Source: an uncultured Candidatus Saccharibacteria bacterium
Lineage (GTDB): Bacteria; Patescibacteriota; Saccharimonadia; Saccharimonadales; Saccharimonadaceae
Length of the DNA: 21,720 nt
Reading direction: 5' to 3'
Assembly: GCA_938017675.1 (NCBI GenBank)
Contig: CALIJB010000027.1
Span: 1-21,720 of the forward strand
The number at the start of each line of letters is the position of its first letter. Within the stretch, counting starts at the first letter, position 1. Below, in pieces: positions 7,471-14,394 of this stretch. The translations under genes were made by a program, and so were the position numbers. Under the pieces are notes generated by a model. The model ran no database searches. It had not been told where the DNA came from and saw only the letters and a list, made by a program, of their open reading frames with translations.

Positions 7471-8958
7471 TTACTTCTTGAACAAAACAATACCAGAAGC
7501 TACAAAGATAGACGCCGCCAAGACAAACAAAACTGTATTTGAGCCCGTTTCAGCCAGTCTGGCACCAGGCGATTTTGGCGACTCCGGAGACAGCGTAGAG
7601 GCAGGCGCAGGGTTCTTCGTCCACTTTGCATACAAGGTCAAGTCATTGTCTGGCATCGTATCGTTCGCAAAGTCCCAAGCCGTCGTAAAAGCAGTATCTG
7701 TGTACCAGCCGGCAAAAGTGTAGCCAGAGCGGGTCGGGGCGACCGGCGGTTTGAAAGGATACGTATAGCCTACCATCTTATTTGGAACGGCAGAACCGGA
7801 TTGCGAATCAAATGTTACTTTATGTTTTGTACACAGCCTGCCATCACTAGTGATTACCCAGCCGTGTCCGCCGTCGACAACAGGCTTCAAGATATTAGCC
7901 CGCGCCGAAGCGGCTGCACAAAATTTCAAACCGGCCGCACCAAGCGACATTGGCGATTTTAGATTCTGCGCATCCCAAGCAATTAGCATAGCATCGTAAT
8001 TCTGGCGCGAAATCGCTGTATGATCAAGCGCGGCCGCCGCACCAGACAACGGTTTTCCCGGCAAAATAATCAACGAATCCAATCGCCAAGCAGCTAGCGA
8101 TTGATTGAATGAAGTCGCATCACTTAAAAAACGAACAAGAAACTGCACTTTCTTCATATTCCACGAGCCAATCGGCTGGTTGAACGAAGTTGCTTTTCGG
8201 AACATGTCGTTTGCGATTACAAAACTCGACGTATCCCAATTCGTAATAGAATCGCTACCTCCGTTATTAAAAGCGCTGGCGCCATTAAACATACCAGCAG
8301 TATCGGTCACCTTTGAGACATCCCAAGAACCTACATTTTGGTTAAATTGGTTTGCATTTTGAAAGACGCCCGACATTTTGGTAATAGTTGACGTATTCCA
8401 ATTCCAATTAGCAGACTCGCCTTTCAGTGATTTATTTCCAACAAACATCCATGATAAGTCAGTGGCTTGGCTTAAATCTGGCGTATCAGCGGCCTTGACA
8501 TCCATGTTCTCCGCGCCGGCAAAAGCAGAACGCATATTCTTCCACTTGTTCGTGCCCCATTGATCAATCGAAAGCAGTTTTAACCTATCACCCCTACCAT
8601 TTACGATAAACCACGGAAAGGCGCCGCCAATGCGTATAGTGTAGATCCCCGGCGTAGCGTAATTACAAGTATAAGAGGCAGTCTGCCCATATACCTCAGT
8701 TACACCGTCATTATTGCAGTCAACAGTATAATTGTATCCTGAACCGCTTGTCGGAATAACAAACTGAGTGTCCGGCGACCCCGGCTTTCTGGTATCAACA
8801 GTAAATACGAAGTCCGTGTTGTTGATAGCGTCAGCTGCGGCTTCTGGCGAATAGAGTGTTGGCGCAACAAGTACCGACAAGACACCGAACGCAGCAGCCA
8901 ACGTTTTTAATGGCAATTTGAACTTCTGTATTTTTGTTGTTTTATCGTGCCTGCTCAC
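7471..8958 (-). CDS. BspA-like cell-surface protein with LAETG sorting signal (copy 1)
   Basis: A 495-residue secreted surface protein, probably an adhesin. A basic start and a hydrophobic stretch (about 17-37) with PEAAADA form the signal peptide. A beta-rich region follows (about 45-130), then DUF285/BspA-type repeats (about 140-330) with units such as FNQNVGSWDVSKV, FNQPIGSWNMKKV and FNQSLAAWRLDSL. Next is an InlB-B/Listeria-Bacteroides repeat ending in YTFAGWYTD...LTLYAKW (about 380-447). The end is a proline/serine linker, LAETG (468-472), a membrane segment and KK: a sortase-type signal of the LAxTG kind. Start is GTG at 8958, matched by a promoter 8 nt upstream. It is paralogous to the gene at 10119-11630. 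Confidence 0.88.
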   Translation of the reverse strand: MSRHDKTTKIQKFKLPLKTLAAAFGVLSVLVAPTLYSPEAAADAINNTDFVFTVDTRKPGSPDTQFVIPTSGSGYNYTVDCNNDGVTEVYGQTASYTCNYATPGIYTIRIGGAFPWFIVNGRGDRLKLLSIDQWGTNKWKNMRSAFAGAENMDVKAADTPDLSQATDLSWMFVGNKSLKGESANWNWNTSTITKMSGVFQNANQFNQNVGSWDVSKVTDTAGMFNGASAFNNGGSDSITNWDTSSFVIANDMFRKATSFNQPIGSWNMKKVQFLVRFLSDATSFNQSLAAWRLDSLIILPGKPLSGAAAALDHTAISRQNYDAMLIAWDAQNLKSPMSLGAAGLKFCAAASARANILKPVVDGGHGWVITSDGRLCTKHKVTFDSQSGSAVPNKMVGYTYPFKPPVAPTRSGYTFAGWYTDTAFTTAWDFANDTMPDNDLTLYAKWTKNPAPASTLSPESPKSPGARLAETGSNTVLFVLAASIFVASGIVLFKK

Positions 8959-8966
8959 TGGTTATT

Positions 8967-8995
8967 AGTATACTTATGCTTTAGATTTTTAGCAA
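8967..8995 (-). promoter_or_regulatory. Promoter of BspA-like gene 1, predicted leaderless
   Basis: Minus strand -35 TTGCTA (8990-8995), a 17-nt spacer and -10 TATACT (8967-8972). The -10 ends 8 nt before the GTG start, so the transcript would begin at 8959-8960. The same -35 and spacer length, with similar A-rich spacer sequence, precede the paralogue at 11630. This promoter is back to back with that of the plus-strand hydrolase. Confidence 0.8.
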
Positions 8996-9016
8996 TGGGT
9001 TTTACGACGAGATTAT

Positions 9017-9045
9017 TTGACAATAGAAAAATTATATACTATAAC
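9017..9045 (+). promoter_or_regulatory. Promoter of the split hydrolase, predicted leaderless
   Basis: A consensus -35 TTGACA (9017-9022), an exact 17-nt spacer and -10 TATAAC (9040-9045). Seven nucleotides later comes ATG at 9053, so the transcript would start at 9052-9053. The TTG that opens the longest frame at 9017 is the -35 box itself, and so cannot be the start codon. Confidence 0.8.
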
Positions 9046-9052
9046 AATATTT

Positions 9053-9763
9053 ATGAGAAAGTCGCCCAACTACGCAGCCGAAAGGATTCCTTGTACTATA
9101 TTCTCGGGAAATAACAGAGAACCTACTTCTGGGGTAATCGACAGAACTCCTAGCAGAGAGCGAGCAAGGCTCATGGAGAGGATCAAACAACATTTCATAC
9201 CAAGCGCTCTAGGGGATATGGCGATGACTTTGGTTGAATTTGGCAATGGCCCGTCCGGTAATACTATCGTCTACGGAACTGGGTTCATGGGAAATCCTAC
9301 AGCGACAGCAGCACGGCTAGAGATGACCGAAATAGCCTATGCCTGGCGCGACGAAGAAGGAAATCCAGCTTCAGTCTTGACGCTGCCAACCAGTTCTATG
9401 AAAAAGAGCGTTGCTCATAAAATTTTAGAAACGGGCAGTTTCTCACCCTTAGCAGAAGAAATAGCGCCTGAGCTAAACGAACACCTAACTTATTATAGCG
9501 ACCGGGTAGGTATAGTTGGACATTCGTTTGGCAGCAGACTTGCAGCAAGCGTACCTAGTGTTCTTGATAATCCTGACAAAACCGAGTTTGTTGCCGCAGA
9601 TGATGCGCCAAGCTGGCAAAAACCGCTAGGCACATTTATTGCAGCAGCGCAATTGGCAGAAACAATTGACCTATCAAGATATATCAAATATTCACTCGAT
9701 TCCGAAGCTCAGAAAGCTTGGCGAAAAACGACGGAGAAAAAATGCCAGCCGTGCCGCTGTTAA
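9053..9763 (+). CDS. Alpha/beta hydrolase, N-terminal part (frame broken at an A6 run)
   Basis: The only plus-strand gene. From ATG 9053 it encodes 236 residues. It has the alpha/beta-hydrolase nucleophile elbow VGIVGHSFGSRLA with S158 as the likely nucleophile, preceded by a strand and oxyanion-type loop NTIVYGTGFMG (70-80). It lacks the catalytic acid and histidine, and its last few residues (CQPCRC) look like out-of-frame sequence. The missing C-terminal part continues in the -1 frame from about 9742. The break lies at six A (9737-9742); one more A would join the frames into about 335 residues. Whether this is a real mutation, phase variation, recoding or a sequencing error cannot be told. 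Substrate unknown; esterase/lipase-like activity is a guess from the fold. Confidence 0.7.
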   Translation: MRKSPNYAAERIPCTIFSGNNREPTSGVIDRTPSRERARLMERIKQHFIPSALGDMAMTLVEFGNGPSGNTIVYGTGFMGNPTATAARLEMTEIAYAWRDEEGNPASVLTLPTSSMKKSVAHKILETGSFSPLAEEIAPELNEHLTYYSDRVGIVGHSFGSRLAASVPSVLDNPDKTEFVAADDAPSWQKPLGTFIAAAQLAETIDLSRYIKYSLDSEAQKAWRKTTEKKCQPCRC

Positions 9764-10059
9764 TTCAGCTGAGAGACGTAATTGCGATGTCGCACAGTGG
9801 TTTTGTTGAAGATCTTGAGAATTCGCTCAATAAGCTGCAGCCTGGCACGCCCGTCACCCTTTTTGCGCCGGAATTAAGCCGCATGAATGATAACAGCTCA
9901 AAAAATATACGCAAGCTTATAACATCGCTTAGTCAGAAATTCCCTGGCTTAGATATTCGCGGCGTACTAGTCGAAGATAGTACGCACAACGTATCCGTAG
10001 CCAATCCGGCATACTTTGGGCAGATGATAAAATTATCAAGAATTAATCTACAGCCCTGA
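9742..10059 (+). CDS. Alpha/beta hydrolase, C-terminal part in the -1 frame
   Basis: 105 residues from ATG 9742. It carries the parts missing from the upstream frame: a strand plus acidic loop GTPVTLFAPELSRMND (35-50), where E44 or D50 could be the catalytic acid, and the final-histidine segment VEDSTHNVSVANP with H82. This matches the usual strand 7-strand 8 end of an alpha/beta hydrolase. It overlaps the first part by 22 nt. A GGAG lies at 9733-9736, 5 nt before the ATG, so separate re-initiation is also possible. Read alone it has no fold-complete catalytic domain. Best read as the second half of one gene. Confidence 0.65.
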   Translation: MPAVPLLIQLRDVIAMSHSGFVEDLENSLNKLQPGTPVTLFAPELSRMNDNSSKNIRKLITSLSQKFPGLDIRGVLVEDSTHNVSVANPAYFGQMIKLSRINLQP

Positions 10060-10118
10060 CAGCGCTAAATAGCTATCAAGATTACTTTAATCATATAAAT
10101 ACAGTTACCACTTGCAAG

Positions 10119-11630
10119 CTATCTTCGTTTAATCAGCTTAATCGCGATAGAACCAACCGCTATAAATGCAACTGCTGCAGAGAAAAATATTCCCGCATCC
10201 ACACCAGTCTCGGCTAGCTTGGTCGATGAGCTTGAATTGTTTTCCGAAGCGCCACTGCTTGTTGCAACAGACTTAGGATTCTCGATCCACTTTGCATATA
10301 AAGTCAAATTACTGTCTGGCATGATATCGACAGCAAAGTTCCAGGCTCTTGCAAAAGTGTTATCCATATACCACCCAGCAAAAGTATAACCCTGCCGATT
10401 TGGCACAGCTGGCGCGGTAATTTTATCAGTAAAAGCAACTTCTTGGTTGGCAATTGCCACTCCGCCCTGGGTATCAAAAACTACAGTATGCTTCGGACAC
10501 TCCTTTGCATCGCCATTGATAGTCCAGCCATGCCCGCCGTCGGCGACTGGCTTGATTAGATTTTTTCTAGCCGTATCAGCAGTGCAATATTTCAACCCAG
10601 CGGCCCCTAGTATAAGCGGCGAGTTAGTTGATTGAATACTCCAAGATATCAAAGTAGCATCATAATTTTTCGTAGACAAGCCGCTATTATTCAACATTCT
10701 AGGAGCGCCAGACCAATAGCTGTTGGGCAAACCAGTTGTCGAAACTAACGAATCTAGCCGCCAGCCCGCCAAAGATTGATTAAAAGCGCGAGCACCATTA
10801 AACATTTCACTCATCAACTCGGCTTTCGAAACATCCCACGACCCTATCGGTTGATTAAACTTAACTGCATTCTGGAACATTGCATTCATTGCAGTCATTT
10901 TGCCAGTGTTCCAGTTTTTAATCGAATCGCTGCCGCCATTATTAAATGCTGTCGCGTTATTAAATAAACCGCCAGCAAAAACAACGTTAGAGACATCCCA
11001 CGACCCGATGTTTTGATTGAAATTTTCAGTATCGCTAAACACTCCACCCATGTTAGTAATGGTCGAGGTGTTCCAATTCCAGTTAGCATTCTCACCCTTG
11101 AGAGAAGTATTGCCTCTAAAGACAGAGTATATCGAGTCAGTCTGCGACAAATCGGGAGTGTCAATCGCCTTTACATCCATATTTTCAGCACCGTAAAATG
11201 AAGCTACCAACGATCTCCATTTATTCTTCCCCCACTGATCAATAGAAATCATCTTCAGTTTATCGCCGCTGTTATTGATATAAAACTCTGGAAACGTACC
11301 TCCGATACGAATCGTATATACGCCAGGCGTAGCGTAACTGCAAGTATAAGATCCGGTCTGAGCGGTTGCTTCGACCGTACCATCATTATTGCAATCAATA
11401 GTATAATTATATCCGCCTCCTCTTATCGGAATGACGAACTGAGTATCTGGCGACCCAGGTTTGCGCGTGTCCACAGTAAACACAAAATCTGTGTCATTGA
11501 TGGCGTCGGCGGCAGCTTTTGGCGGGTAAAACATCGGACCAGAAAACGCTGCCAACACACCTACTGTCACAGCTAACGCCTTGATGGCCAATCCAAATTT
11601 CAGCCTTTTTGTTTTCCAGCATCTATTCAT
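10119..11630 (-). CDS. BspA-like cell-surface protein with LAETG sorting signal (copy 2)
   Basis: A 503-residue paralogue of the gene at 7471-8958, with the same layout: signal peptide (hydrophobic about 15-36, then PPKAAADA), a beta-rich N-terminal domain, DUF285/BspA repeats (FNQNIGSWDVSNV, FNQPIGSWDVSKA, FNQSLAGWRLDSL), an InlB-B repeat ending YTFAGWYMD...LTLYAKW, a Ser/Asn-rich linker, LAETG at 472-476, a membrane segment and a KLIKRR tail. The mature N-terminus is nearly identical between copies (TDFVFTVDTRKPGSPD), while the repeat faces and linkers differ. Start ATG at 11630 follows a strong promoter. Its stop is 59 nt from the convergent end of the hydrolase. Attachment to a host or to a biofilm is the likely role by family; this is inference. 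Confidence 0.88.
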   Translation of the reverse strand: MNRCWKTKRLKFGLAIKALAVTVGVLAAFSGPMFYPPKAAADAINDTDFVFTVDTRKPGSPDTQFVIPIRGGGYNYTIDCNNDGTVEATAQTGSYTCSYATPGVYTIRIGGTFPEFYINNSGDKLKMISIDQWGKNKWRSLVASFYGAENMDVKAIDTPDLSQTDSIYSVFRGNTSLKGENANWNWNTSTITNMGGVFSDTENFNQNIGSWDVSNVVFAGGLFNNATAFNNGGSDSIKNWNTGKMTAMNAMFQNAVKFNQPIGSWDVSKAELMSEMFNGARAFNQSLAGWRLDSLVSTTGLPNSYWSGAPRMLNNSGLSTKNYDATLISWSIQSTNSPLILGAAGLKYCTADTARKNLIKPVADGGHGWTINGDAKECPKHTVVFDTQGGVAIANQEVAFTDKITAPAVPNRQGYTFAGWYMDNTFARAWNFAVDIMPDSNLTLYAKWIENPKSVATSSGASENNSSSSTKLAETGVDAGIFFSAAVAFIAVGSIAIKLIKRR

Positions 11631-11638
11631 TTGGTACC

Positions 11639-11667
11639 ATTATACTTATACTTTATTTTTTTAGCAA
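11639..11667 (-). promoter_or_regulatory. Promoter of BspA-like gene 2, predicted leaderless
   Basis: -35 TTGCTA (11662-11667), a 17-nt spacer and a perfect -10 TATAAT (11639-11644). The -10 ends 8 nt before the ATG at 11630. It shares the -35 hexamer and the spacer end (AAAG.ATAAG) with the promoter of the other BspA-like gene, so the pair is probably co-expressed. Confidence 0.82.
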
Positions 11668-11687
11668 TATACTAATGCTAATCAAAG

Positions 11688-11707
11688 ATGGCACGCAACA
11701 TTGCCAT
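11688..11707 (-). terminator. Weak hairpin after the YfiH-like gene, possible terminator
   Basis: ATGGCA/TGCCAT 6-bp stem with an 8-nt loop on the minus strand, followed by CTTTGATT, a poor T-tract. It lies between the stop of the YfiH-like gene and the promoter of BspA-like gene 2, where a terminator would be expected. Confidence 0.3.
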
Positions 11708-11720
11708 GACGTCTTGGATC

Positions 11721-12467
11721 TTATCTAGTAGATTTTATCTCTGCTAGCACTGCGAATCTTCCCCCTGTATCACCAGCTGAATGTGAGAAATAATTTGGAT
11801 CATCTGCCGTATCAATTGGCGAGATGACAATATTATCAGCCGGAACGCCTGCCTGGACGGCCAACGAACGATTGAATCCTTGCATGTCCAGATAAATTCC
11901 GTCAGCCGTTTGACGGCAGAAATTTTGCCAATTTATGTCACTCGCATGATCAAAATAATCCATACGATAATTTTTCTGAGTGATGCTTGGCGACATCCAA
12001 ATCTGTAAATCTTTTGCCTGGCTGCCACGCTCGACAAAATGCTGAACTGCCCGAGACATTAACTGCGCGACCGTCGAATGCCGACCCAAATGCGCCAGCA
12101 TAAGCGCCCGGCGTCTTGGATCATAGATGACGGTGGCGATACAGTCCGCCACTGGCAAAAACAAGCCCACGCCAGCCGTTTCGGTATATAGCGCGTCAGC
12201 AAAAATCCCCTCGTTGTTGTGCTTGACCGTGTCAGTTTCAGTAACGTCAGTGATAGTATCAAACGTTTGTGCTTGGTCATACGAAATTACGTGATAGACA
12301 ACGTCGTCGTAATTAATGCCAATTTGATCACAAAACCGCCGCCGATTATTCACTATCTCAGCTACGTGGCGACCGCGAATACGATTGAGCATGGTGCCGT
12401 CGTCTTTCGACGAAACCGCAACTAGCAGATCGGACGGAAAGCAGACGGGCTGATCTGCCGCAATCAT
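11721..12467 (-). CDS. Divergent YfiH/PgeF (laccase-domain) family protein
   Basis: A 248-residue member of the old 'multicopper oxidase YfiH' family (now tied to peptidoglycan precursor editing, PgeF, and to purine nucleoside phosphorolysis in some members). The core LFLPVADCIATVIYD gives C109, and ALMLAHLGRH gives H126; their 17-residue spacing matches the E. coli zinc ligands. The first ligand, a His in a QVHG-like motif, appears replaced: the matching stretch reads DQAQTFD (64-70). The usual GWRG after the second His is GRHST. So the metal site may be incomplete. ATG at 12467 is chosen because it forms a 4-nt ATGA overlap with the ksgA stop; an ATG at 12479 would add four residues. Last gene of the DUF348-G5/ksgA unit. 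Confidence 0.75.
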   Translation of the reverse strand: MIAADQPVCFPSDLLVAVSSKDDGTMLNRIRGRHVAEIVNNRRRFCDQIGINYDDVVYHVISYDQAQTFDTITDVTETDTVKHNNEGIFADALYTETAGVGLFLPVADCIATVIYDPRRRALMLAHLGRHSTVAQLMSRAVQHFVERGSQAKDLQIWMSPSITQKNYRMDYFDHASDINWQNFCRQTADGIYLDMQGFNRSLAVQAGVPADNIVISPIDTADDPNYFSHSAGDTGGRFAVLAEIKSTR

Positions 12468-13252
12468 CGCGCCCGCCATTCACTCAGTAGTCGCTGCCAA
12501 TCGTCAATCGCCAAATCCTCAGCACGGACATCGGGTGAAATATCAGCCTTTTTTAGCAACTGTTCAGCGCTAGCTTTACTGACGCCCAGTCCGCCGCTCA
12601 AGCTAGAACGCAGTTTTTTACGCTTAGCCGAAAAACCGGCTTTAACAACACGGAAAAAATCTTTTTGGTCTTCAGCGGCAACGAGCGGTTCGGTGCGAGT
12701 TCTCAATACCACCACCTGCGAATCAACTTTTGGCGGCGGCGTGAAAAATTGCCGTGGCACTTCAATGTCTAGTTCTACCTGGGCAAATAGCTGCACACCA
12801 ACCGCTAAAATACTCATCTCACCAGGCCCCGCTGCGATGCGCTCAGCCACTTCTTTTTGCACCAGCAACACCGCCAAACTCGGCTTATTTTCTGCCGTCA
12901 TTAGTTTCTCGATAATTTTGCTAGTAATGTAGTACGGTACGTTGGCAACTACCTTATATCCCTTCGGTAACTGATTCAAATCAAATTGCAAAATGTCTTC
13001 GTTAATCACTTCCAGATTTTTGCCAGGAAATTGCCCCGGTAACTTGCGCGCCAAATCCCCATCAAACTCCACCGCCACTACGCGCTGAGCTCGCGCCAAC
13101 AACCGGCTGGTCAATGTACCAAGTCCCGGCCCAATCTCCAAGACCACATCACTCTTGCCAAGTTCCGCCACCTCAGCAATCTCCGCCAAGATTTCTGGGT
13201 CGCGCAGCCAGTGCTGGCCTAATTCTTTTTTCGGCCCAAGCGCTGACGCCAT
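12464..13252 (-). CDS. rsmA: 16S rRNA dimethyladenosine transferase RsmA/KsgA
   Basis: Dimethylates two adjacent adenosines in helix 45 of 16S rRNA during small-subunit maturation. 262 residues, normal length. The SAM-binding motif VVLEIGPGLGTLT (36-48), acidic E62 after the second strand (VVAVEFD), NEDIL (84-88) and the catalytic NVPYYI (104-109; the usual form is NLPYYI) are all clear. The N-terminal LGQHWL (11-16) replaces the common LGQNFL. The C-terminal PPPKVDSQVV and FSAKRKKLRSSL are typical. Its ATG directly follows the stop of the 3D-domain gene (TAG-ATG), and its own stop overlaps the YfiH-like start. ksgA next to a yabE/rpfB-type gene is an ancient arrangement shared with Firmicutes and Actinobacteria. 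Confidence 0.96.
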   Translation of the reverse strand: MASALGPKKELGQHWLRDPEILAEIAEVAELGKSDVVLEIGPGLGTLTSRLLARAQRVVAVEFDGDLARKLPGQFPGKNLEVINEDILQFDLNQLPKGYKVVANVPYYITSKIIEKLMTAENKPSLAVLLVQKEVAERIAAGPGEMSILAVGVQLFAQVELDIEVPRQFFTPPPKVDSQVVVLRTRTEPLVAAEDQKDFFRVVKAGFSAKRKKLRSSLSGGLGVSKASAEQLLKKADISPDVRAEDLAIDDWQRLLSEWRAR

Positions 13253-14308
13253 CTAACGCCCGTCCCCGTTCGTCCAATCAGTCGCCAGGTCAAAGCCATG
13301 CGGATGCCGGGCTGCAAAGCCGCCGGTATCATACACCTTACCAGGACCCATACTGGTTTCCACCACCGAGCAGCGCGGATAATTACCATAATTTGCCGCC
13401 ACCAAAATATAGCCATCCTTGTCCACCTTGGCGCCGTCCGCTCGCACCGTGTAGCCACCGCCGCCGCAAGCGTTAGCAACAATATTCATCGGTAAATCAT
13501 AATAAGTTTCGCGGTGCGCCACGCCTTTGGAATCAGTAAATATCTGCGCGCCCTTGCCTTTGGTTAGCGGATTTTTCGGCTTAGTGCCGATCACTTCGAT
13601 TTGCTTTTTAGGCTGCTTAATGATTTCGCTAGAAATTTGCTGACGGCTAATTTCATCACCATCGCGCGCTTCAACTTTATAAGTCAATTTGCGCAGCCCT
13701 TTAGCTCCCGCCTGCTTTACCTGGCGATAACCAAGAGGCTGGCTGTCGTCGCGTATTTGCTCAACCGGGAAATCAATTTCTTCCTCGGCGGTCACAGTAC
13801 GCCTAGTTGCCCGCGTAATCCTCATCAGCAAGCTCGATCCATCCAAAGCGACATCCTCTGGCGGCGTAAATCGAACTTTATCCTCGCGATACAAAACAAT
13901 CCTCGCAGCTTGCGCAATCTGTGTTGGCGTCTGCGCTGCCGTATTGACTCGCATGCGGCGAGCACCTTCGACTATCGTTATCGTCCGCGCCCGATAAATA
14001 TTTATTTTGAAGCCATTGTTGGTAATCGGTGTATCCAGACCCGGTTCGACAATATCATGCTGTTTATCCAATCTTGCGCCGAATTCTTCTAGCGCTTTCT
14101 GCACTGTCGATGCCTTAGTGATTATCGATTGCTCCCGGCCACCGTCGTAAATGGTGATTATATGACTAGATGGTTGTGCTTTAACCGCAGCTGGACTATC
14201 TGCCGCCGCAGTATTCGCAAAAAACGATAACATACCAGTACTAGAGATTGCCAAGACCGCACCAAAAACACAGCAGCAAATACGTTGATAATATCGATTT
14301 AAGCTCAT
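13253..14308 (-). CDS. DUF348-G5-3D domain secreted cell-wall protein (YabE-like)
   Basis: A 351-residue exported protein. Order: membrane/signal segment (about 11-36, ending NTAAADS), DUF348 domain (about 48-95, HIITIYDGGRE...), a second DUF348-like unit (about 106-150), a G5 domain (about 168-242, TVTAEEEIDFPVEQI to IEVIGTKP), and a C-terminal 3D domain (about 266-351). The 3D aspartates can be placed at D296 or D298, D327 (VYDTGG) and D340 (FDLATDW); cysteines C281 and C313 may pair. 3D domains are RlpA/MltA-like folds found in peptidoglycan-acting proteins such as YabE and YocH. A GTG at 14323 gives five more residues; ATG 14308 is preferred because it leaves a 25-nt leader like that of the sister gene. 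Cotranscribed with ksgA. Confidence 0.85.
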   Translation of the reverse strand: MSLNRYYQRICCCVFGAVLAISSTGMLSFFANTAAADSPAAVKAQPSSHIITIYDGGREQSIITKASTVQKALEEFGARLDKQHDIVEPGLDTPITNNGFKINIYRARTITIVEGARRMRVNTAAQTPTQIAQAARIVLYREDKVRFTPPEDVALDGSSLLMRITRATRRTVTAEEEIDFPVEQIRDDSQPLGYRQVKQAGAKGLRKLTYKVEARDGDEISRQQISSEIIKQPKKQIEVIGTKPKNPLTKGKGAQIFTDSKGVAHRETYYDLPMNIVANACGGGGYTVRADGAKVDKDGYILVAANYGNYPRCSVVETSMGPGKVYDTGGFAARHPHGFDLATDWTNGDGR

Positions 14309-14339
14309 TTTATTCAAAATCACCCACTATATCTCTTAT

Positions 14340-14368
14340 ATTATAACAAATTATGCGTCGAATGTCAA
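14340..14368 (-). promoter_or_regulatory. Canonical sigma-70 promoter of the 3D-domain gene and ksgA operon
   Basis: Perfect -35 TTGACA (14363-14368), an exact 17-nt spacer and perfect -10 TATAAT (14340-14345). Predicted start about 14333. The leader is about 10 nt to the GTG at 14323 or 25 nt to the ATG at 14308, with no clear Shine-Dalgarno sequence. This is the strongest consensus promoter in the window, and unlike most others it is not leaderless. Confidence 0.85.
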
Positions 14369-14394
14369 TCAGTAATGTCGCAGACAATCAATAA

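Noticed and set aside
9736..9743. Programmed -1 slippery heptamer at the hydrolase break
   Set aside because: An A AAA AAT heptamer is present but not in the phase needed for tandem slippage from the upstream frame, and no clear downstream pseudoknot or long hairpin was seen. Simple A-run indel or polymerase slippage is more likely.
10060..10118. GATTA/TAATC 5-bp hairpin between the convergent hydrolase and BspA-like gene 2
   Set aside because: The stem is AT-only with a 3-nt loop and no T-tract, so it is too weak to call a bidirectional terminator.
11623..11640. Five-codon upstream frame (ATG at 11640) overlapping the start of BspA-like gene 2
   Set aside because: Its ATG overlaps the -10 box and would not be transcribed from the predicted start.
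13601..14092. Long plus-strand frame opposite the 3D-domain gene
   Set aside because: It is a shadow: the minus strand encodes clear DUF348 and G5 domains here, and the plus frame has no family features or start signal.
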